Notes: a model not told the origin generated them from the letters alone. Positions 27,898 to 39,100 are shown, counted from the first letter of the stretch. The stretch is DNA of 64,000 nucleotides from Segatella copri (GCF_019127135.1 NZ_JAHOEA010000013.1:9542-73541), one strand, 5' to 3'. Numbers and translations are program-made.

Positions 27898-29490
27898 ATG
27901 AGCGCAAAAACTATTATAGAATCAGGTAAGGCCATTCTCGGTATCGAGTTTGGATCTACCCGAATCAAGGCTGTCTTGATTGACACCGACAACAACCCTA
28001 TCGCACAGGGTAGCTTTGAGTGGGAAAATCAGTTGGTTGATGGCTTGTGGACTTACAGCATCGACACCATCTGGAAAGGTCTGCAGGATTGCTACGCTGA
28101 CCTCCGCAAGAACGTGAAGGCTGAGTACGACTGCGAAATCAAGCAGTTGGCTGCCATCGGTATTTCTGCGATGATGCACGGCTATATGGCATTCGGCAAG
28201 GATGAGAACATCCTCGTTCCTTTCCGCACATGGCGTAACACCAATACAGCCAAGGCTGCAGCTGAACTTTCAGAACTCTTCCACTTCAACATCCCATTGC
28301 GTTGGAGTATCTCTCACGTATATCAGGCTATCCTGAATGGTGAGGATCACATCAACAAGATTGACTTCCTTACAACTCTCGCCGGTTATATCCACTGGCA
28401 GCTCACAGGCAAGAAGGTGCTTGGCGTAGGCGATGCATCAGGTATGCTCCCAATCGACTCTAACACCAACAACTACGATGCTGAGATGGTAGCTAAGTTC
28501 GATAAACTCATCGAACCTAAGAACCTGGGCTGGAAGATTCTCGACATTCTCCCAGAGGTACTGAACGCAGGCGAAGACGCTGGTGTATTGACCGAGGAAG
28601 GTGCAAAGAAGCTCGACCCATCTGGCACACTTCAGGCAGGCACTCCACTCTGTCCTCCAGAGGGTGATGCTGGTACTGGTATGGTAGCAACCAACGCTGT
28701 CCGTCAGCGCACAGGAAACGTCAGTGCAGGTACTTCTTCTTTCTCTATGATCGTATTGGAGAAAGCCTTGAGCCAACCTTACGAAGTCATTGATATGGTG
28801 ACTACTCCTGATGGTAGCCCTGTAGCAATGGTTCACTGCAACAACTGTACTTCAGACCTCAATGCATGGGTAGGTTTGTTCAAGCAGTATCAGGAGTTGC
28901 TCGGTGTTCCTGTAGATATGAACGAGGTATTCGGAAAGCTCTACAACCATGCTCTTGAAGGCGATGCAGATTGCGGTGGCTTGATTGCTTACAACTATAT
29001 CTCTGGTGAGCCTGTAACAGGTCTTGCAGAAGGTCGCCCAATGTTCGTACGTTCTGCCAACGACCACTTCAATCTTGCCAATTTCATGCGTGCCAACCTC
29101 TACGCTTCAGTAGCTGTACTGAAGATTGGTAACGATGTATTGTTCAAGGACGAGAAGGTACAGGTAGACCGCATCACCGGTCATGGCGGTTTGTTCAAGA
29201 CCAAGGGTGTAGGTCAGCGCATCCTCGCTGCAGCCATCAATTCCCCTATCTCTGTCATGGAGACAGCAGGCGAAGGTGGTGCATGGGGTATCGCCCTTCT
29301 CGCAGGTTATCTCGTTAACAACGAAGAGAAGTTGAGCCTTGCAGATTATCTCGACAAGAAAGTATTCGCAGGCAATACTGGTGTAGAGATTGCACCTACT
29401 GCAGAAGATGTTGCTGGTTTCGATAAGTACATCGAAACTTACAAGGCTGGTCTTGCTATCGAAAAGGCAGCAGTTGAGAACAAAAAGTAA
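27898..29490 (+). CDS. FGGY-family pentulose kinase, probable L-ribulokinase
   Basis: 530 aa from ATG 27898; the upstream ATG at 27847 would add a hydrophobic stretch inside the repeat-bearing gap. FGGY fold: [20 protein letters not shown] (phosphate 1), [44 protein letters not shown], then [17 protein letters not shown]. Overall it is closer to xylulokinases than to E. coli AraB, so the reaction (L-ribulose to L-ribulose 5-phosphate) is inferred from its place directly after araD-araA; no other kinase is present. D-xylulose activity cannot be excluded. Confidence 0.85.
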   Translation: MSAKTIIESGKAILGIEFGSTRIKAVLIDTDNNPIAQGSFEWENQLVDGLWTYSIDTIWKGLQDCYADLRKNVKAEYDCEIKQLAAIGISAMMHGYMAFGKDENILVPFRTWRNTNTAKAAAELSELFHFNIPLRWSISHVYQAILNGEDHINKIDFLTTLAGYIHWQLTGKKVLGVGDASGMLPIDSNTNNYDAEMVAKFDKLIEPKNLGWKILDILPEVLNAGEDAGVLTEEGAKKLDPSGTLQAGTPLCPPEGDAGTGMVATNAVRQRTGNVSAGTSSFSMIVLEKALSQPYEVIDMVTTPDGSPVAMVHCNNCTSDLNAWVGLFKQYQELLGVPVDMNEVFGKLYNHALEGDADCGGLIAYNYISGEPVTGLAEGRPMFVRSANDHFNLANFMRANLYASVAVLKIGNDVLFKDEKVQVDRITGHGGLFKTKGVGQRILAAAINSPISVMETAGEGGAWGIALLAGYLVNNEEKLSLADYLDKKVFAGNTGVEIAPTAEDVAGFDKYIETYKAGLAIEKAAVENKK

Positions 29491-29500
29491 CTAAACGATA

Positions 29501-29537
29501 AATACGTTTGTGGGGATTATACCTCCACAAACGTATT
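29501..29537 (+). promoter_or_regulatory. Perfect 13-bp stem-loop between kinase and arabinofuranosidase
   Basis: AATACGTTTGTGG (29501-29513) pairs perfectly with CCACAAACGTATT (29525-29537) around an 11-nt loop. A-rich rather than T-rich sequence follows, so it is probably a processing/stability element or partial terminator rather than a strong stop. Confidence 0.6.
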
Positions 29538-29569
29538 ATACTAAAAATCAACAACAAATAATAAGAACA

Positions 29570-31144
29570 ATGATGAAGAAACTTTTCGCTACCACATTGC
29601 TTTCTACAGCAGTTGCATTCTCAGCTCAAGCTCAGGATGTTACAGGAACAATCCATGCCAACCAAGGAACACAGAAAATCAATAAGGAGATTTACGGCCA
29701 GTTTGCCGAGCATCTCGGAAGTTGTATCTATGGCGGACTTTGGGTAGGTCCTGATTCTAAGATTCCTAACACACAGGGTTACCGCAACGACGTGTTCCAA
29801 GCCCTCAAGGACCTGAAAGTGCCTGTATTAAGATGGCCTGGAGGATGCTTCGCTGACGAGTATCACTGGATGGATGGTATCGGTCCACGTGAGAACCGAC
29901 CAAAGATGCAGAACAACAACTGGGGAGGTACCATTGAGGACAACTCTTTCGGTACACACGAGTTTCTGAATCTCTGCGAGATGTTGGGTTGCGAACCTTA
30001 CATCAGCGGAAACGTGGGTTCCGGCACTGTTGAGGAATTAGCCAAGTGGGTGGAATATATGACCAGCGATGGCGATACTCCTATGGCAAAACTTCGCCGA
30101 CAGAACGGCCGCGACAAGGCATGGAAGGTAAAATACTTAGGTATTGGTAACGAAAGTTGGGGATGCGGTGGCAACATGCGTCCTGAATATTATTCAGATC
30201 TTTTCCGCCGCTACTCTGTTTATTGCCGCAACTATGACGGCAACCAGCTCTATAAGATAGCATCTGGAGCGAGCGATTACGATTATAACTGGACTAAGGT
30301 ATTGATGGATCGTATCGGCAACCGTGCCAACGCCATCTCTCTACATTATTATACAGTAGCCGGCTGGACAGGCAGCAAGGGTTCTGCCACCAAGTTCAAC
30401 AATGAGGATTACTACTGGACCCTGGGCAAGGCGCTCGGCATAGAAGATGTTATCAAGAAGCATGAAGCTATCATGGACAAGGCTGATCCAAAGAAGCAGG
30501 TAGCCCTCCTCGTTGACGAATGGGGAACCTGGTGGGATGAGGAGCCTGGCACTATCAAGGGCCACCTCTATCAGCAGAACTGTATGCGCGATGCCTTCGT
30601 TGCTGCACTCTCGCTGAATGTATTCCACCGTCATGCAGAACGTGTGAAGATGACCAACATCGCACAGATTGTCAACGTGCTCCAGTCTATGATTCTGACT
30701 GATACAAAGGGAACAGGTCACATGGTTCTGACTCCAACCTATCATGTATTCAACATGTACAAGGACTTCCAGGAGGCAACCTATCTCCCAATGGATGTAA
30801 AGTGCGACTCTATGGATGTTCGCGGCGATGATCACGCAAGAGATGGAAGAAAGATTCCATTGGTATCTACTTCAGCAGCCAAGAAGGCAGACGGAACCAT
30901 CGTGGTTGCTCTTGCCAATGTCAGTCTTGACAAGGCTCAGCAGGTAGAGTTCAATCTGGATGGTGCAGCTGCTCCAAAAACTGTAACAGGACAGATTCTT
31001 TCCTGCAACAAGGTGAGCGATTACAACGACTTCGCACACCCGGATGTAGTGAAGCCTGCAGTTTTTAAGGATGCAAAAGTAAAGAAAAACACCCTTAAGG
31101 TAAAAATTCCTGCAAAATCTATCGTAGTTTTGAAAATAAAATAG
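29570..31144 (+). CDS. Alpha-L-arabinofuranosidase, GH51, secreted
   Basis: 524 aa from ATG 29570 (29573 is also possible). Signal peptide [22 protein letters not shown]51 domain: [40 protein letters not shown], acid/base Glu195 in [11 protein letters not shown], and nucleophile Glu317 in [13 protein letters not shown]. It removes terminal arabinofuranose from arabinan or arabinoxylan in the periplasm, delivering arabinose to the symporter and isomerase encoded upstream. It lies 79 bp after the kinase. Confidence 0.95.
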   Translation: MMKKLFATTLLSTAVAFSAQAQDVTGTIHANQGTQKINKEIYGQFAEHLGSCIYGGLWVGPDSKIPNTQGYRNDVFQALKDLKVPVLRWPGGCFADEYHWMDGIGPRENRPKMQNNNWGGTIEDNSFGTHEFLNLCEMLGCEPYISGNVGSGTVEELAKWVEYMTSDGDTPMAKLRRQNGRDKAWKVKYLGIGNESWGCGGNMRPEYYSDLFRRYSVYCRNYDGNQLYKIASGASDYDYNWTKVLMDRIGNRANAISLHYYTVAGWTGSKGSATKFNNEDYYWTLGKALGIEDVIKKHEAIMDKADPKKQVALLVDEWGTWWDEEPGTIKGHLYQQNCMRDAFVAALSLNVFHRHAERVKMTNIAQIVNVLQSMILTDTKGTGHMVLTPTYHVFNMYKDFQEATYLPMDVKCDSMDVRGDDHARDGRKIPLVSTSAAKKADGTIVVALANVSLDKAQQVEFNLDGAAAPKTVTGQILSCNKVSDYNDFAHPDVVKPAVFKDAKVKKNTLKVKIPAKSIVVLKIK

Positions 31145-31250
31145 TATCTTTGAAGGCGAAAAAAGGAAGTATCCTTCTTTTGAGTAGCCTTCAGAGCTAG
31201 AAAAACAAGAATATTTCAGCAGAAATAACAATTATAATTAATATAAGATT

Positions 31251-33272
31251 ATGAACGACATTAAAGTAATGAATCATGCAGCAGATAACATCCGTATCTT
31301 GGCTGCTTCAATGGTAGAAAAGGCAAACTCAGGTCACCCAGGTGGTGCTATGGGTGGTTCTGACTTCATCAACGTGCTCTTCTCTGAGTACCTGGTTTAT
31401 GATCCAGCTGATCCAACATGGACTGGCCGCGACCGCTTCTTCCTCGACCCAGGTCACATGAGCCCAATGCTTTATGCTGGTTTGGCTTTGCGTGGTTTCT
31501 TCTCAATGGAAGACCTCAAGCAGTTCCGCCAGTGGGGTTCTGTAACTCCAGGTCACCCAGAGCTCGACCTTCAGCGTGGTATCGAGAACTCATCTGGTCC
31601 TCTTGGTCAGGGTCATGCCCTCGCAGCTGGTGCAGCTGTTGCTGAGAAGTTCCTTGAGGCTCGTCTGGGTTCAACCATGATGCAGCACAAGATCTACGCA
31701 TACATTTCTGATGGTGCTGTAGAGGAGGAAATCTCTCAGGGTGTAGGTCGTATCGCCGGCAACCTCGGTTTGAACAACCTCATCATGTTCTACGATTCTA
31801 ACGACATCCAGCTCTCTACAGAGTGTGGCGTTGTAATGAACGAGGATACAGAGATGAAGTACAAGGCTTGGGGCTGGAATGTCATCAAGATCAACGGTAA
31901 CGACGTGGCTCAGATTCGTGAGGCGCTCGATGCTGCTCAGAAGGAGCAGGATCGCCCTACCCTCATCATCGGTAAGACCGTAATGGGTAAGGGTGCCCTC
32001 CGCGCAGACGGTACAAGTTACGAGGCTTGCATCAATACTCACGGTGCTCCTCTCGGTGGCGATGCTTACGTTAATACAATCAAGCACTTGGGTGGTGATC
32101 CTGAGAATGCATTTGTTATCTTCGACGATGTAAAGGAAATCTACGCTAAGCGTGCAGAGGAGTTGAAGAAGATTGTTGCAGAGCGCAAGGCTGCAGAGGC
32201 TGAGTGGCGCAAGGCTAATCCAGAGAAGGCTGCCCAGATGGATGAGTGGTTCAGCGGCAAGGCTCCTAAGGTAGACTGGAGCAAGGTTGAGCAGAAGGCT
32301 GGTTCAGCTACACGTGCAGCATCTGCTGCTTGTCTTGGCGTTTTGGCAGAGCAGGTTCCTAACATGATCTGTGCTTCAGCTGACCTTTCTAACTCAGATA
32401 AGACAGATGGTTTCTTGAAGAAGACCAAGAGCATCGTTCGTGGTGATTTCTCAGGTGCTTTCTTCCAGGCAGGTGTTGCTGAGTTGACTATGGCAGATAT
32501 GTGTATCGGTATGATGCTCCACGGTGGTGTGGTTGCAGCAATGGGTACATTCTTCGTATTCTCTGATTATATGAAGCCAGCTGTTCGTCTCGCTGCCCTG
32601 ATGCAGGTTCCTGTTAAGTTTATCTGGACTCACGATGCATTCCGCGTTGGTGAGGACGGACCTACTCACGAGCCAGTTGAGCAGGAGGCTCAGATCCGCT
32701 TGATGGAGAAGTTGAAGAACCACGCAGGCAAGGACAGCGTTCGCGTATTCCGTCCAGCTGATGCTGACGAGACTACAGTTTGCTGGAAGCTCGCTATGGA
32801 GAATGTTGAGACTCCTACAGCGCTCATCTTCTCTCGCCAGGGCATCGCTAAGTTGCCAGAGGGTACAGACTACGAGCAGGCAGCCAAGGGTGCTTACATC
32901 GTAGCTGGTAGCGACGAGAATCCAGACGTTATCCTCGTAGCAAGTGGTTCTGAGGTTTCTACATTGGAGGCTGGTTGCGAGGCTTTGCGTGCCGACGGCA
33001 TCAAGGTTCGCGTGGTAAGTGCTCCATCAGAGGGTTTGTTCCGCGGTCAGAGCAAGGAATATCAGGAGAGCGTATTGCCAAAGAACGCTAAGATCTTCGG
33101 TATGACTGCCGGTCTTCCTGTAACACTCCAGGGTCTCGTAGGCGCTAATGGTAAGGTTTGGGGTATGGAGAGCTTCGGTTTCTCAGCTCCTTACAAGGTA
33201 CTTGATGAGAAGCTCGGTTACACAGGCGAGAACGTTTACAAGCAGGTAAAGGCTTTCTTGGCTGAAGCATAA
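31251..33272 (+). CDS. tkt: Transketolase
   Basis: 673 aa, full length. The thiamine-pyrophosphate domains show NSGHPGGAMGGSDFINVLF, HPELDLQRGIENSSGPLGQG, ISDGAVEEEISQGVG with the metal-binding DSNDIQ, then EDGPTHEPVEQEAQIRLMEK in the pyrimidine domain and the C-terminal VVSAPSEGLF. It moves two-carbon units between ketoses and aldoses, taking xylulose 5-phosphate made by AraD. Its presence in the arabinose block links the sugar branch to the pentose-phosphate pathway. Confidence 0.96.
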   Translation: MNDIKVMNHAADNIRILAASMVEKANSGHPGGAMGGSDFINVLFSEYLVYDPADPTWTGRDRFFLDPGHMSPMLYAGLALRGFFSMEDLKQFRQWGSVTPGHPELDLQRGIENSSGPLGQGHALAAGAAVAEKFLEARLGSTMMQHKIYAYISDGAVEEEISQGVGRIAGNLGLNNLIMFYDSNDIQLSTECGVVMNEDTEMKYKAWGWNVIKINGNDVAQIREALDAAQKEQDRPTLIIGKTVMGKGALRADGTSYEACINTHGAPLGGDAYVNTIKHLGGDPENAFVIFDDVKEIYAKRAEELKKIVAERKAAEAEWRKANPEKAAQMDEWFSGKAPKVDWSKVEQKAGSATRAASAACLGVLAEQVPNMICASADLSNSDKTDGFLKKTKSIVRGDFSGAFFQAGVAELTMADMCIGMMLHGGVVAAMGTFFVFSDYMKPAVRLAALMQVPVKFIWTHDAFRVGEDGPTHEPVEQEAQIRLMEKLKNHAGKDSVRVFRPADADETTVCWKLAMENVETPTALIFSRQGIAKLPEGTDYEQAAKGAYIVAGSDENPDVILVASGSEVSTLEAGCEALRADGIKVRVVSAPSEGLFRGQSKEYQESVLPKNAKIFGMTAGLPVTLQGLVGANGKVWGMESFGFSAPYKVLDEKLGYTGENVYKQVKAFLAEA

Positions 33273-33276
33273 AGTT

Positions 33277-33530
33277 AAGTGAAGAGTGAAGAACGAAGAG
33301 TGAAGAATTCAACAGTTTTTATTTTCGGATAATCCTTTGAATCATCTTCTGCTTTTCGCACTTCACTCTCCTTTTCATATTTATCAGGAGGGTCATGTTT
33401 CGTATTTCATGTAAGATGATTTTCGAATGTTATCCCTCTATATATTTTATTAACCTTGTGAAGCGATGAAGCAGGTATGCGAGAGAAAAAGGATTTGAAT
33501 TCTTCACTCTCCACTCTTCGTTCTTCACTT
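33277..33530. repeat. Large intergenic inverted repeat between tkt and rpiB
   Basis: The left arm 33277-33310 (AAGTGAAGAGTGAAGAACGA... ending GAATTC) and right arm 33497-33530 (GAATTCTTCACTCTCCACTC... ending CTTCACTT) form an imperfect 34-bp inverted repeat around 186 bp with no ORF that looks real. The first 28 bp match 27811-27838. It is non-autonomous and MITE-like in layout; no transposase is present. Confidence 0.7.
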
Positions 33531-33546
33531 AAAAAACTTAAGTATT

Positions 33547-33990
33547 ATGGAAGTAAAGACAGTTGGTATTGCATGCGATCACGCAGGTTTTCCATTGAAG
33601 CAATTTGTTTTGGAATATTTGGAAAAGAAGGGTTATCCTGTAAAGGATTATGGTACATACAGCGATGCGAGTGTAGACTATCCTGACTTCGGTCATGCTC
33701 TTGCTAAAGGCATTGAGAGCGGCGAAGTTTATCCAGGTATCGGCATTTGCGGTAGCGGCGAAGGTATCGCCATGACATTGAATAAGCATCAGGGTGTACG
33801 TGCCGGATTGGCATGGTGCAAAGAGATTGCTCATTTGGTTCGTCAGCACAACGATGCCAACGTATTGGTACTTCCAGGTCGTTTCGTAGACAACAAGACC
33901 GCCGAGGCTATTCTCGACGAGTTCTTTGCCACAACATTCGAGGGTGGTCGTCACGAGCGTCGCGTCAAGAAGATTCCTGTTCAGCAGTAA
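33547..33990 (+). CDS. rpiB: Ribose-5-phosphate isomerase B
   Basis: 147 aa, RpiB/LacAB fold. IACDHAGFPLKQFVLEYLEK (residues 8-27), DYGTYSDASVDYPDFGHALA, and GIGICGSGEGIAMTLNK with the active-site Cys (about residue 65), then RQHNDANVLVLPGRFV. It interconverts ribose and ribulose 5-phosphate. It closes the arabinose/pentose-phosphate block, as rpiB-tkt do in Bacteroides. Confidence 0.96.
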   Translation: MEVKTVGIACDHAGFPLKQFVLEYLEKKGYPVKDYGTYSDASVDYPDFGHALAKGIESGEVYPGIGICGSGEGIAMTLNKHQGVRAGLAWCKEIAHLVRQHNDANVLVLPGRFVDNKTAEAILDEFFATTFEGGRHERRVKKIPVQQ

Positions 33991-34017
33991 AGTTCTGAAT
34001 GGATTAAAAAGAATTAA

Positions 34018-34052
34018 GGCTGAGTCATCGCATGATGGCTCAGCCTATTTTT
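34018..34052. terminator. Terminator between rpiB and the convergent AAA gene
   Basis: GGCTGAGTCATC, a 4-nt loop, GATGGCTCAGCC, then TATTTTTAT. The A-rich left flank means it may work in both directions. Confidence 0.88.
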
Positions 34053-34073
34053 ATGTTAACAAGTAGTAGAATT

Positions 34074-35669
34074 TCAGCCTTCAATCTTCCAATCTTCAAT
34101 GGTTCCCGTTTCTGAAGAGAAACTACATCCTATTTTAAAGAGTTTTCTTTTATCATTGGCATACTCACGGGCATATCCCCTATTATTAATTTGCAACAAT
34201 GCCTCCTGAGCTGTTCCGTCAAGTTTGAACTCAAAGATATAGATAAACTTCGAGGTCTCAACTATGCAATCTACCCTACCCTGACTCTGTACCTTTTCCG
34301 TATAAACCGTATATGTGCTCAAAAGTCGTAGCAGGAGATAAAATGTATAATGAAAATAACGCTCCTTCTCCCGTTCTGAATCCTTACGGCGCATCGTATA
34401 AGGAATACTTGAAAGAAAAGCAGTCAGATGGACTTGAAAATCATCCAGGTGACCTTTCCTTAAAGCAGAGATTGCCGTAACTATCCAATTATCTATATTG
34501 TCTTTCGGCTCCAAATAATTGTTAGCCATCAGAGTAACAAAGCCACGCTTTACCTCATCGTTCGGATAATCTAACAAAAAAGTATTCATGTCACTATCAT
34601 AATCCTTGATGGTAAGATAACCGCTCTGAAATATCATAGGCAAAGGCTTCTCCTTATCTGCACGATAATCAACAAACTGATCGGTCATATAATACTTACC
34701 CGTCAACTCATCCAGATTCTCATCAAAATGATTCAACAAACGGACCAGATAGGTAGGTGTTCCTGTGCGAAACCAATAATCCTGAACATCCTGCTTATCA
34801 AATGTGTTCAGAATGCTGAAAGGATTATAAACACCCTTCATCCTTTTGCTAAAATGATATCCATCGAAACGCTTTTTCAATACCGCCCGCATCTTCTCAC
34901 CAGTATAGTCATAAACAGCAGCCAACTCCTCTATCTGTTGCGAGAAAGTCTGTTCCAGTTCTTCATCTGTAATACCACAAATAGTATCATACTTAGGCGA
35001 CATGCTGATATCATTAGGCTGATTAAAATCACTGAACACACTTACTTGCGAGAACTTAGTGACACCGGTAAGGAAAACGAATTGCAGATGTTTGTCAGCT
35101 CCCTTAAAGGTGGAATAGAAAGCGCGAAGCATGTTTCTGTTTTTCTCCTCCAAAGTTATCTGTTCCCCCAAATGCTCTACCATATATCCCGTATCCATCA
35201 CGTCGAGCAGCGGTTTGTCATATTCGTCCACCAGGACCACGGCACGCAGCCCAGTCTGACGATGAGCTTCTTCCAAAACTTTTTTAAATCTCAGGTTATA
35301 ATCGGTAACCCCCGGTTCACGCTCTATCTGATATTTTCTTTCCCATCCCGAGAGATAGAACTCGAATATCTGATTGAGAGCATCTTCATTAGCATAAGAA
35401 CCTGTTCCGAAATCTATATGAAACACAGGATAGGTTTTCCATTCCGTCTCCAGTTTTTCGATGGCAAGTCCTTTGAACAGTTCTTTTTTGCCTAGGAAAT
35501 AGTTCTCGAAGGTAGAGATAAGAAGACTCTTTCCGAATCGTCGGGGACGACCCAGAAAATAGACAGTACTTCCATGTGCCAAGGAATACACCATAGCCGT
35601 TTTATCAACATAAACGTAACCTTCTTCACGCAGATGATCAAACGATTGTAAGCCTATAGGATATCTCAT
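34074..35669 (-). CDS. AAA-ATPase-like / PD-(D/E)XK nuclease-domain protein, copy 1
   Basis: 531 aa. N-terminal AAA-ATPase-like domain: MRYPIGLQSFDHLREEGYVY, DKTAMVY, P-loop variant FLGRPRRFGKSLLIS (residues 38-52) and Walker B VVLVDEYDKPLL. The C-terminal domain has the nuclease motif GRVDCIVETSKFIYIFEFKL (D...E-x-K intact, about residues 463-482). This family (AAA-ATPase_like plus PDDEXK_9) is very numerous in Bacteroidales; its function is unsettled and defence or selfish roles have been considered. A paralogue lies at 54801. Its neighbours here are rpiB (convergent) and the structured RNA (divergent). Confidence 0.88.
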   Translation of the reverse strand: MRYPIGLQSFDHLREEGYVYVDKTAMVYSLAHGSTVYFLGRPRRFGKSLLISTFENYFLGKKELFKGLAIEKLETEWKTYPVFHIDFGTGSYANEDALNQIFEFYLSGWERKYQIEREPGVTDYNLRFKKVLEEAHRQTGLRAVVLVDEYDKPLLDVMDTGYMVEHLGEQITLEEKNRNMLRAFYSTFKGADKHLQFVFLTGVTKFSQVSVFSDFNQPNDISMSPKYDTICGITDEELEQTFSQQIEELAAVYDYTGEKMRAVLKKRFDGYHFSKRMKGVYNPFSILNTFDKQDVQDYWFRTGTPTYLVRLLNHFDENLDELTGKYYMTDQFVDYRADKEKPLPMIFQSGYLTIKDYDSDMNTFLLDYPNDEVKRGFVTLMANNYLEPKDNIDNWIVTAISALRKGHLDDFQVHLTAFLSSIPYTMRRKDSEREKERYFHYTFYLLLRLLSTYTVYTEKVQSQGRVDCIVETSKFIYIFEFKLDGTAQEALLQINNRGYAREYANDKRKLFKIGCSFSSETGTIEDWKIEG

Positions 35670-35745
35670 ATTATCTTCATTTTACATTTCATCTGCAAAG
35701 CTACTCATTTTTTTTTGAATAACAAAGAAAAAGTTGGGATTATTT

Positions 35746-35776
35746 TTTGCCATTTCGATAAAATGTAATACCTTTG
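35746..35776 (+). promoter_or_regulatory. Promoter of the structured leader RNA
   Basis: TTTG (35746-35749), 19-bp spacer, TACCTTTG (35769-35776). The predicted start near 35783 leaves about 375 nt before the helicase ATG. Confidence 0.8.
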
Positions 35777-35782
35777 TGCCCA

Positions 35783-36160
35783 AGTATGGCGAGGCAAATG
35801 CCAAACCTGCTCTATTTTCGTGGGTTAACGATTAGATTCGTATCGATTCGACTGGAAGTTCTAAACAGAATAGCTCCTACCAAAGCAAAATTCAACAAGT
35901 GTGAACTGAAAGTGAGAATGGATGCGCCTAGATATGGCGTATCCTCTCCTTTTGTATTTCACACTTTAGGCCATCTGTGGTAGGAGCTGCCTTGTTTAGA
36001 GATACAACAAGGTGGAGGGTACGCTCTTTTTATTCCCTCGAAAAGACATTTTGAGAATTTACAGATTTCAGTAACAAGATTTAAAGCTCCTACCAATTAT
36101 GCAAACAAATCTAAAGATTGAAACTGCTAGAGATTGTTGTACCCTATAAACAGCAATCAC
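35783..36160 (+). ncRNA. Highly structured leader or ncRNA upstream of the PLD-helicase
   Basis: No convincing coding frame. Nested complementary segments form a long hairpin: CTAAACA (35861-35867) with TGTTTAG at its base; AGCTCCTACCA (35872-35882) with TGGTAGGAGCT (35978-35988), 11 of 11 pairs; AAGTGTGAA (35897-35905) with TTCACACTT (35958-35966); GGATGCGCC (35920-35928) with GGCGTATCC (35936-35944). CCTTGTT/AACAAGG (35990-36012) and GAGGG/CCCTC (36015-36039) follow. An exact second copy of AGCTCCTACCA lies at 36085-36095 and could compete for the same partner. The RNA family is not recognised; it is not tmRNA, RNase P or 6S by eye. Confidence 0.65.
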
Positions 36161-39100
36161 ATGGCTCGTATCTATGACAACCTGGAAACCAAGTTCACCG
36201 ATGGGCTCCAGGGCATTATTTCCAACGTGGGCGTAAAACGCGTTGATTTCTGCGTGGGTTACTTCAACCTGCGCGGCTGGAACCTTATAGTCAATGAGGT
36301 TGACCAGCTATCCGGTGATTTCGTATATGAACAGAACGACCGCATATTCCGCACCTGCCGACTCCTTATCGGCATGCACCGACCAGACGAAGACCTCGTT
36401 CGAAGTCTCTATTCCGGTAAGAAACAACTGCCCGATGCCGAGTATGTGCAGAAATGCAGAATAGCCATTGCCCGAGACTTCAAGAAGCAGCTCCTGCTTG
36501 GACTCCCGTCGAAAAACGACGAATGGACGCTCCGCCGACTCTCCGCACAAATGAAAGAAGAGAAAGTATGCGTCAGGCTCTATCTTCGAGAGCCCCTGCA
36601 TGCCAAACTCTATCTCGCATATCGGCCAGACGACAACTTCAACCCCATCCAGGCCATCATGGGTAGCAGTAACCTTACCTACTCCGGATTAACCCGACAG
36701 GGAGAGCTGAATGCAGAGTTTGCCGATAGCGACAGTGCAGAGAAACTTTCAGAATGGTTTGATGCAAGATGGAACGACAAGTTCTGCATCGACATCACCA
36801 AAGAACTGATTGATGCCATCGACAACAGTTGGGCAGGCGAAGAAGATATTCCACCTTATTATATTTATCTCAAGACGGTGTATCATCTCAGTCAGGAAGC
36901 ACGTTCGGGCATCAAGGAGTTCACGCTTCCGCCCGAATTCCGCAACACCCTTTTCGATTTCCAGCAGAATGCTGTAAAGATAGCAGCCAAGCATCTTAAC
37001 AACGACAAGCGAAACGGAGCCATGATAGGCGATGTGGTGGGTTTGGGAAAGACCATCACCGCCTGCGCCATCGCCAAAATCTACGAGATGACGTACGCCA
37101 GCAGCACCCTCATCATCTGTCCAGCCAACCTACAGGACATGTGGGCTAAATACAAACAGAAATACGATCTGAAGGCAGACATCGTCTCGATGCAGAAACC
37201 CATTGATGTGGAGAACACCTGGAACTACCGACTGATTATCGTAGATGAAAGCCATAACTTGCGCAACAGCAGCGGAAAACGATATCACAACATCCAGGAA
37301 TTGATTCATAAACTGGATTGCAAAACCCTGCTGCTTACCGCTACTCCATATAACAAGGATTTCTCCGACCTGGCCAACCAGCTGAAGCTTTTCCTGAGCG
37401 ACGACCAGGATCTTGGTATCCGCCCAGAAGCTTACATCCAAAGTCTGGGAGGCGAGCGAGAGTTTCAGCGCAAGCATAGCGACATCCACATCCGCAGCAT
37501 CAAATCATTTGAACAAAGCGACAAGACTGATGATTGGAGCGAACTGATGAAGCTCTTCCTGGTTCGCCGCACCCGCACCTTCATTAAAGATAACTTTGCC
37601 TTAACAGACGAGAGCAATGGTCGGAAATACCTGCAGTTCCCGGATGGAAGCAAGTCGTACTTCCCCGACCGCATACCGAAAGCCCTGAAGTTCAAGACAC
37701 AACAGGGCGACCAGTATAGCCGCCTCTATTCAGAAAAAATGGTAGCGATGATGGAAGAACTGCTGCTGCCACGCTATGGGCTTACCAAATATCTGAATGA
37801 AGCCAAGGCAGAAGAAGCCTCCCGAGCCGAAAAACAGCTCATCGAGAACCTCTCAAAAGCTGGTCAGCGCATCATGGGATTCTGCAAGAGCACCTTCTTC
37901 AAGCGAATGGACAGCAGCGGTTTCGCCTTCCTGCTCACCCTGAAGCGCCACATCCTGCGCAACGCCATCTTCCTCTATGCCATCGACAACAAACTCAATC
38001 TGCCCATCGGCGATGAGAACTCCCTACCCGATGACTTCATGGAAGATGAAGATGCCAACGGAATGTTTGATATGGGTGATGATAACCAGGACAGCGATGA
38101 CCTCATCATCCCTACCGACATGGAATACTACGAGCAGAAAGCCAAAAAACACTATGAACTGCTGATGCAGAAGAATAATGTAAACTGGCTCAACAGCAAG
38201 TACTTCAAGCGAACACTCAAGCAGAATCTCAAGAAAGATTGCCAATGCATCATCAAGATGATTCAGCTCTGCGGACAATGGAAAACGAAGGAAGACCAGA
38301 AACTCAACGAACTGTACAAGCTCGTAACAGAAACCTATCCGAAAGACAAGATAGTGCTCTTCACCCAGTACTCCGACACCGCCAAGTATCTCTGCCGCCA
38401 ACTCCGCAAGAAGAATGTAAAACGGATAGACATCGCTACGGGCGACAGCAAGAACACCACCAACATCGTGGAACATTTCTCGCCAGTGAGCAACGAGAAA
38501 AGCTATCCTGCCGACCAGCAGAGCCGAATCCTCATCGCCACCGATGTACTGAGCGAAGGTCAGAATCTGCAGGATGCGCACATCATCATCAACTACGACC
38601 TGCCATGGGCGATTATCCGACTCATTCAGAGAGCCGGACGTGTGGACCGTATCGGACAGCAGAGCGACCACATAGACTGCTATTCCTTCTTCCCTGCCGA
38701 TGGTGTGGAACAGGTTATCAACCTGCGTAAGCGCCTGAACGACCGCATCAACGAGGCAGCCAACGTAGTGGGAAGCGACGAGGTGTTCTTCGAGGGCAAC
38801 GAGCAAAACCTGCGAGATATGTATAATGAAAAAAGCGGCTCGCTCGACGATGTGGACGACAACGATGTGGACCTGGCTTCACAGGCATACCAGATATGGA
38901 AGAATGCCACCGATGCCAAACCCGAACTGAAACGCATCATCCCACACCTGAGCAACATGATCAATGCCACCAAGGCTACTACCGACAGACTGAACGATGG
39001 CGTCATCACCTATGCCCAGACCCGAAGCGGATTCGATGTGCTCTCCTGGTACAACAGCAAGGGCGAAATCGTGAGCCAGTCGCAGAAGCGCATTCTCCAG

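Noticed and set aside
33310..33496. Gene in the middle of the tkt-rpiB inverted repeat
   Set aside because: Only short frames without promoter or motif; the stretch behaves as a repeat spacer.
35774..35983. 69-codon ORF in the structured RNA region
   Set aside because: It begins right at the -7 box, before the expected transcript start, and lies in nested complementary segments better explained as RNA structure.
35783..36160. Retron-type ncRNA
   Set aside because: No reverse transcriptase gene is nearby and the layout does not show the flanking a1/a2 repeat arrangement.
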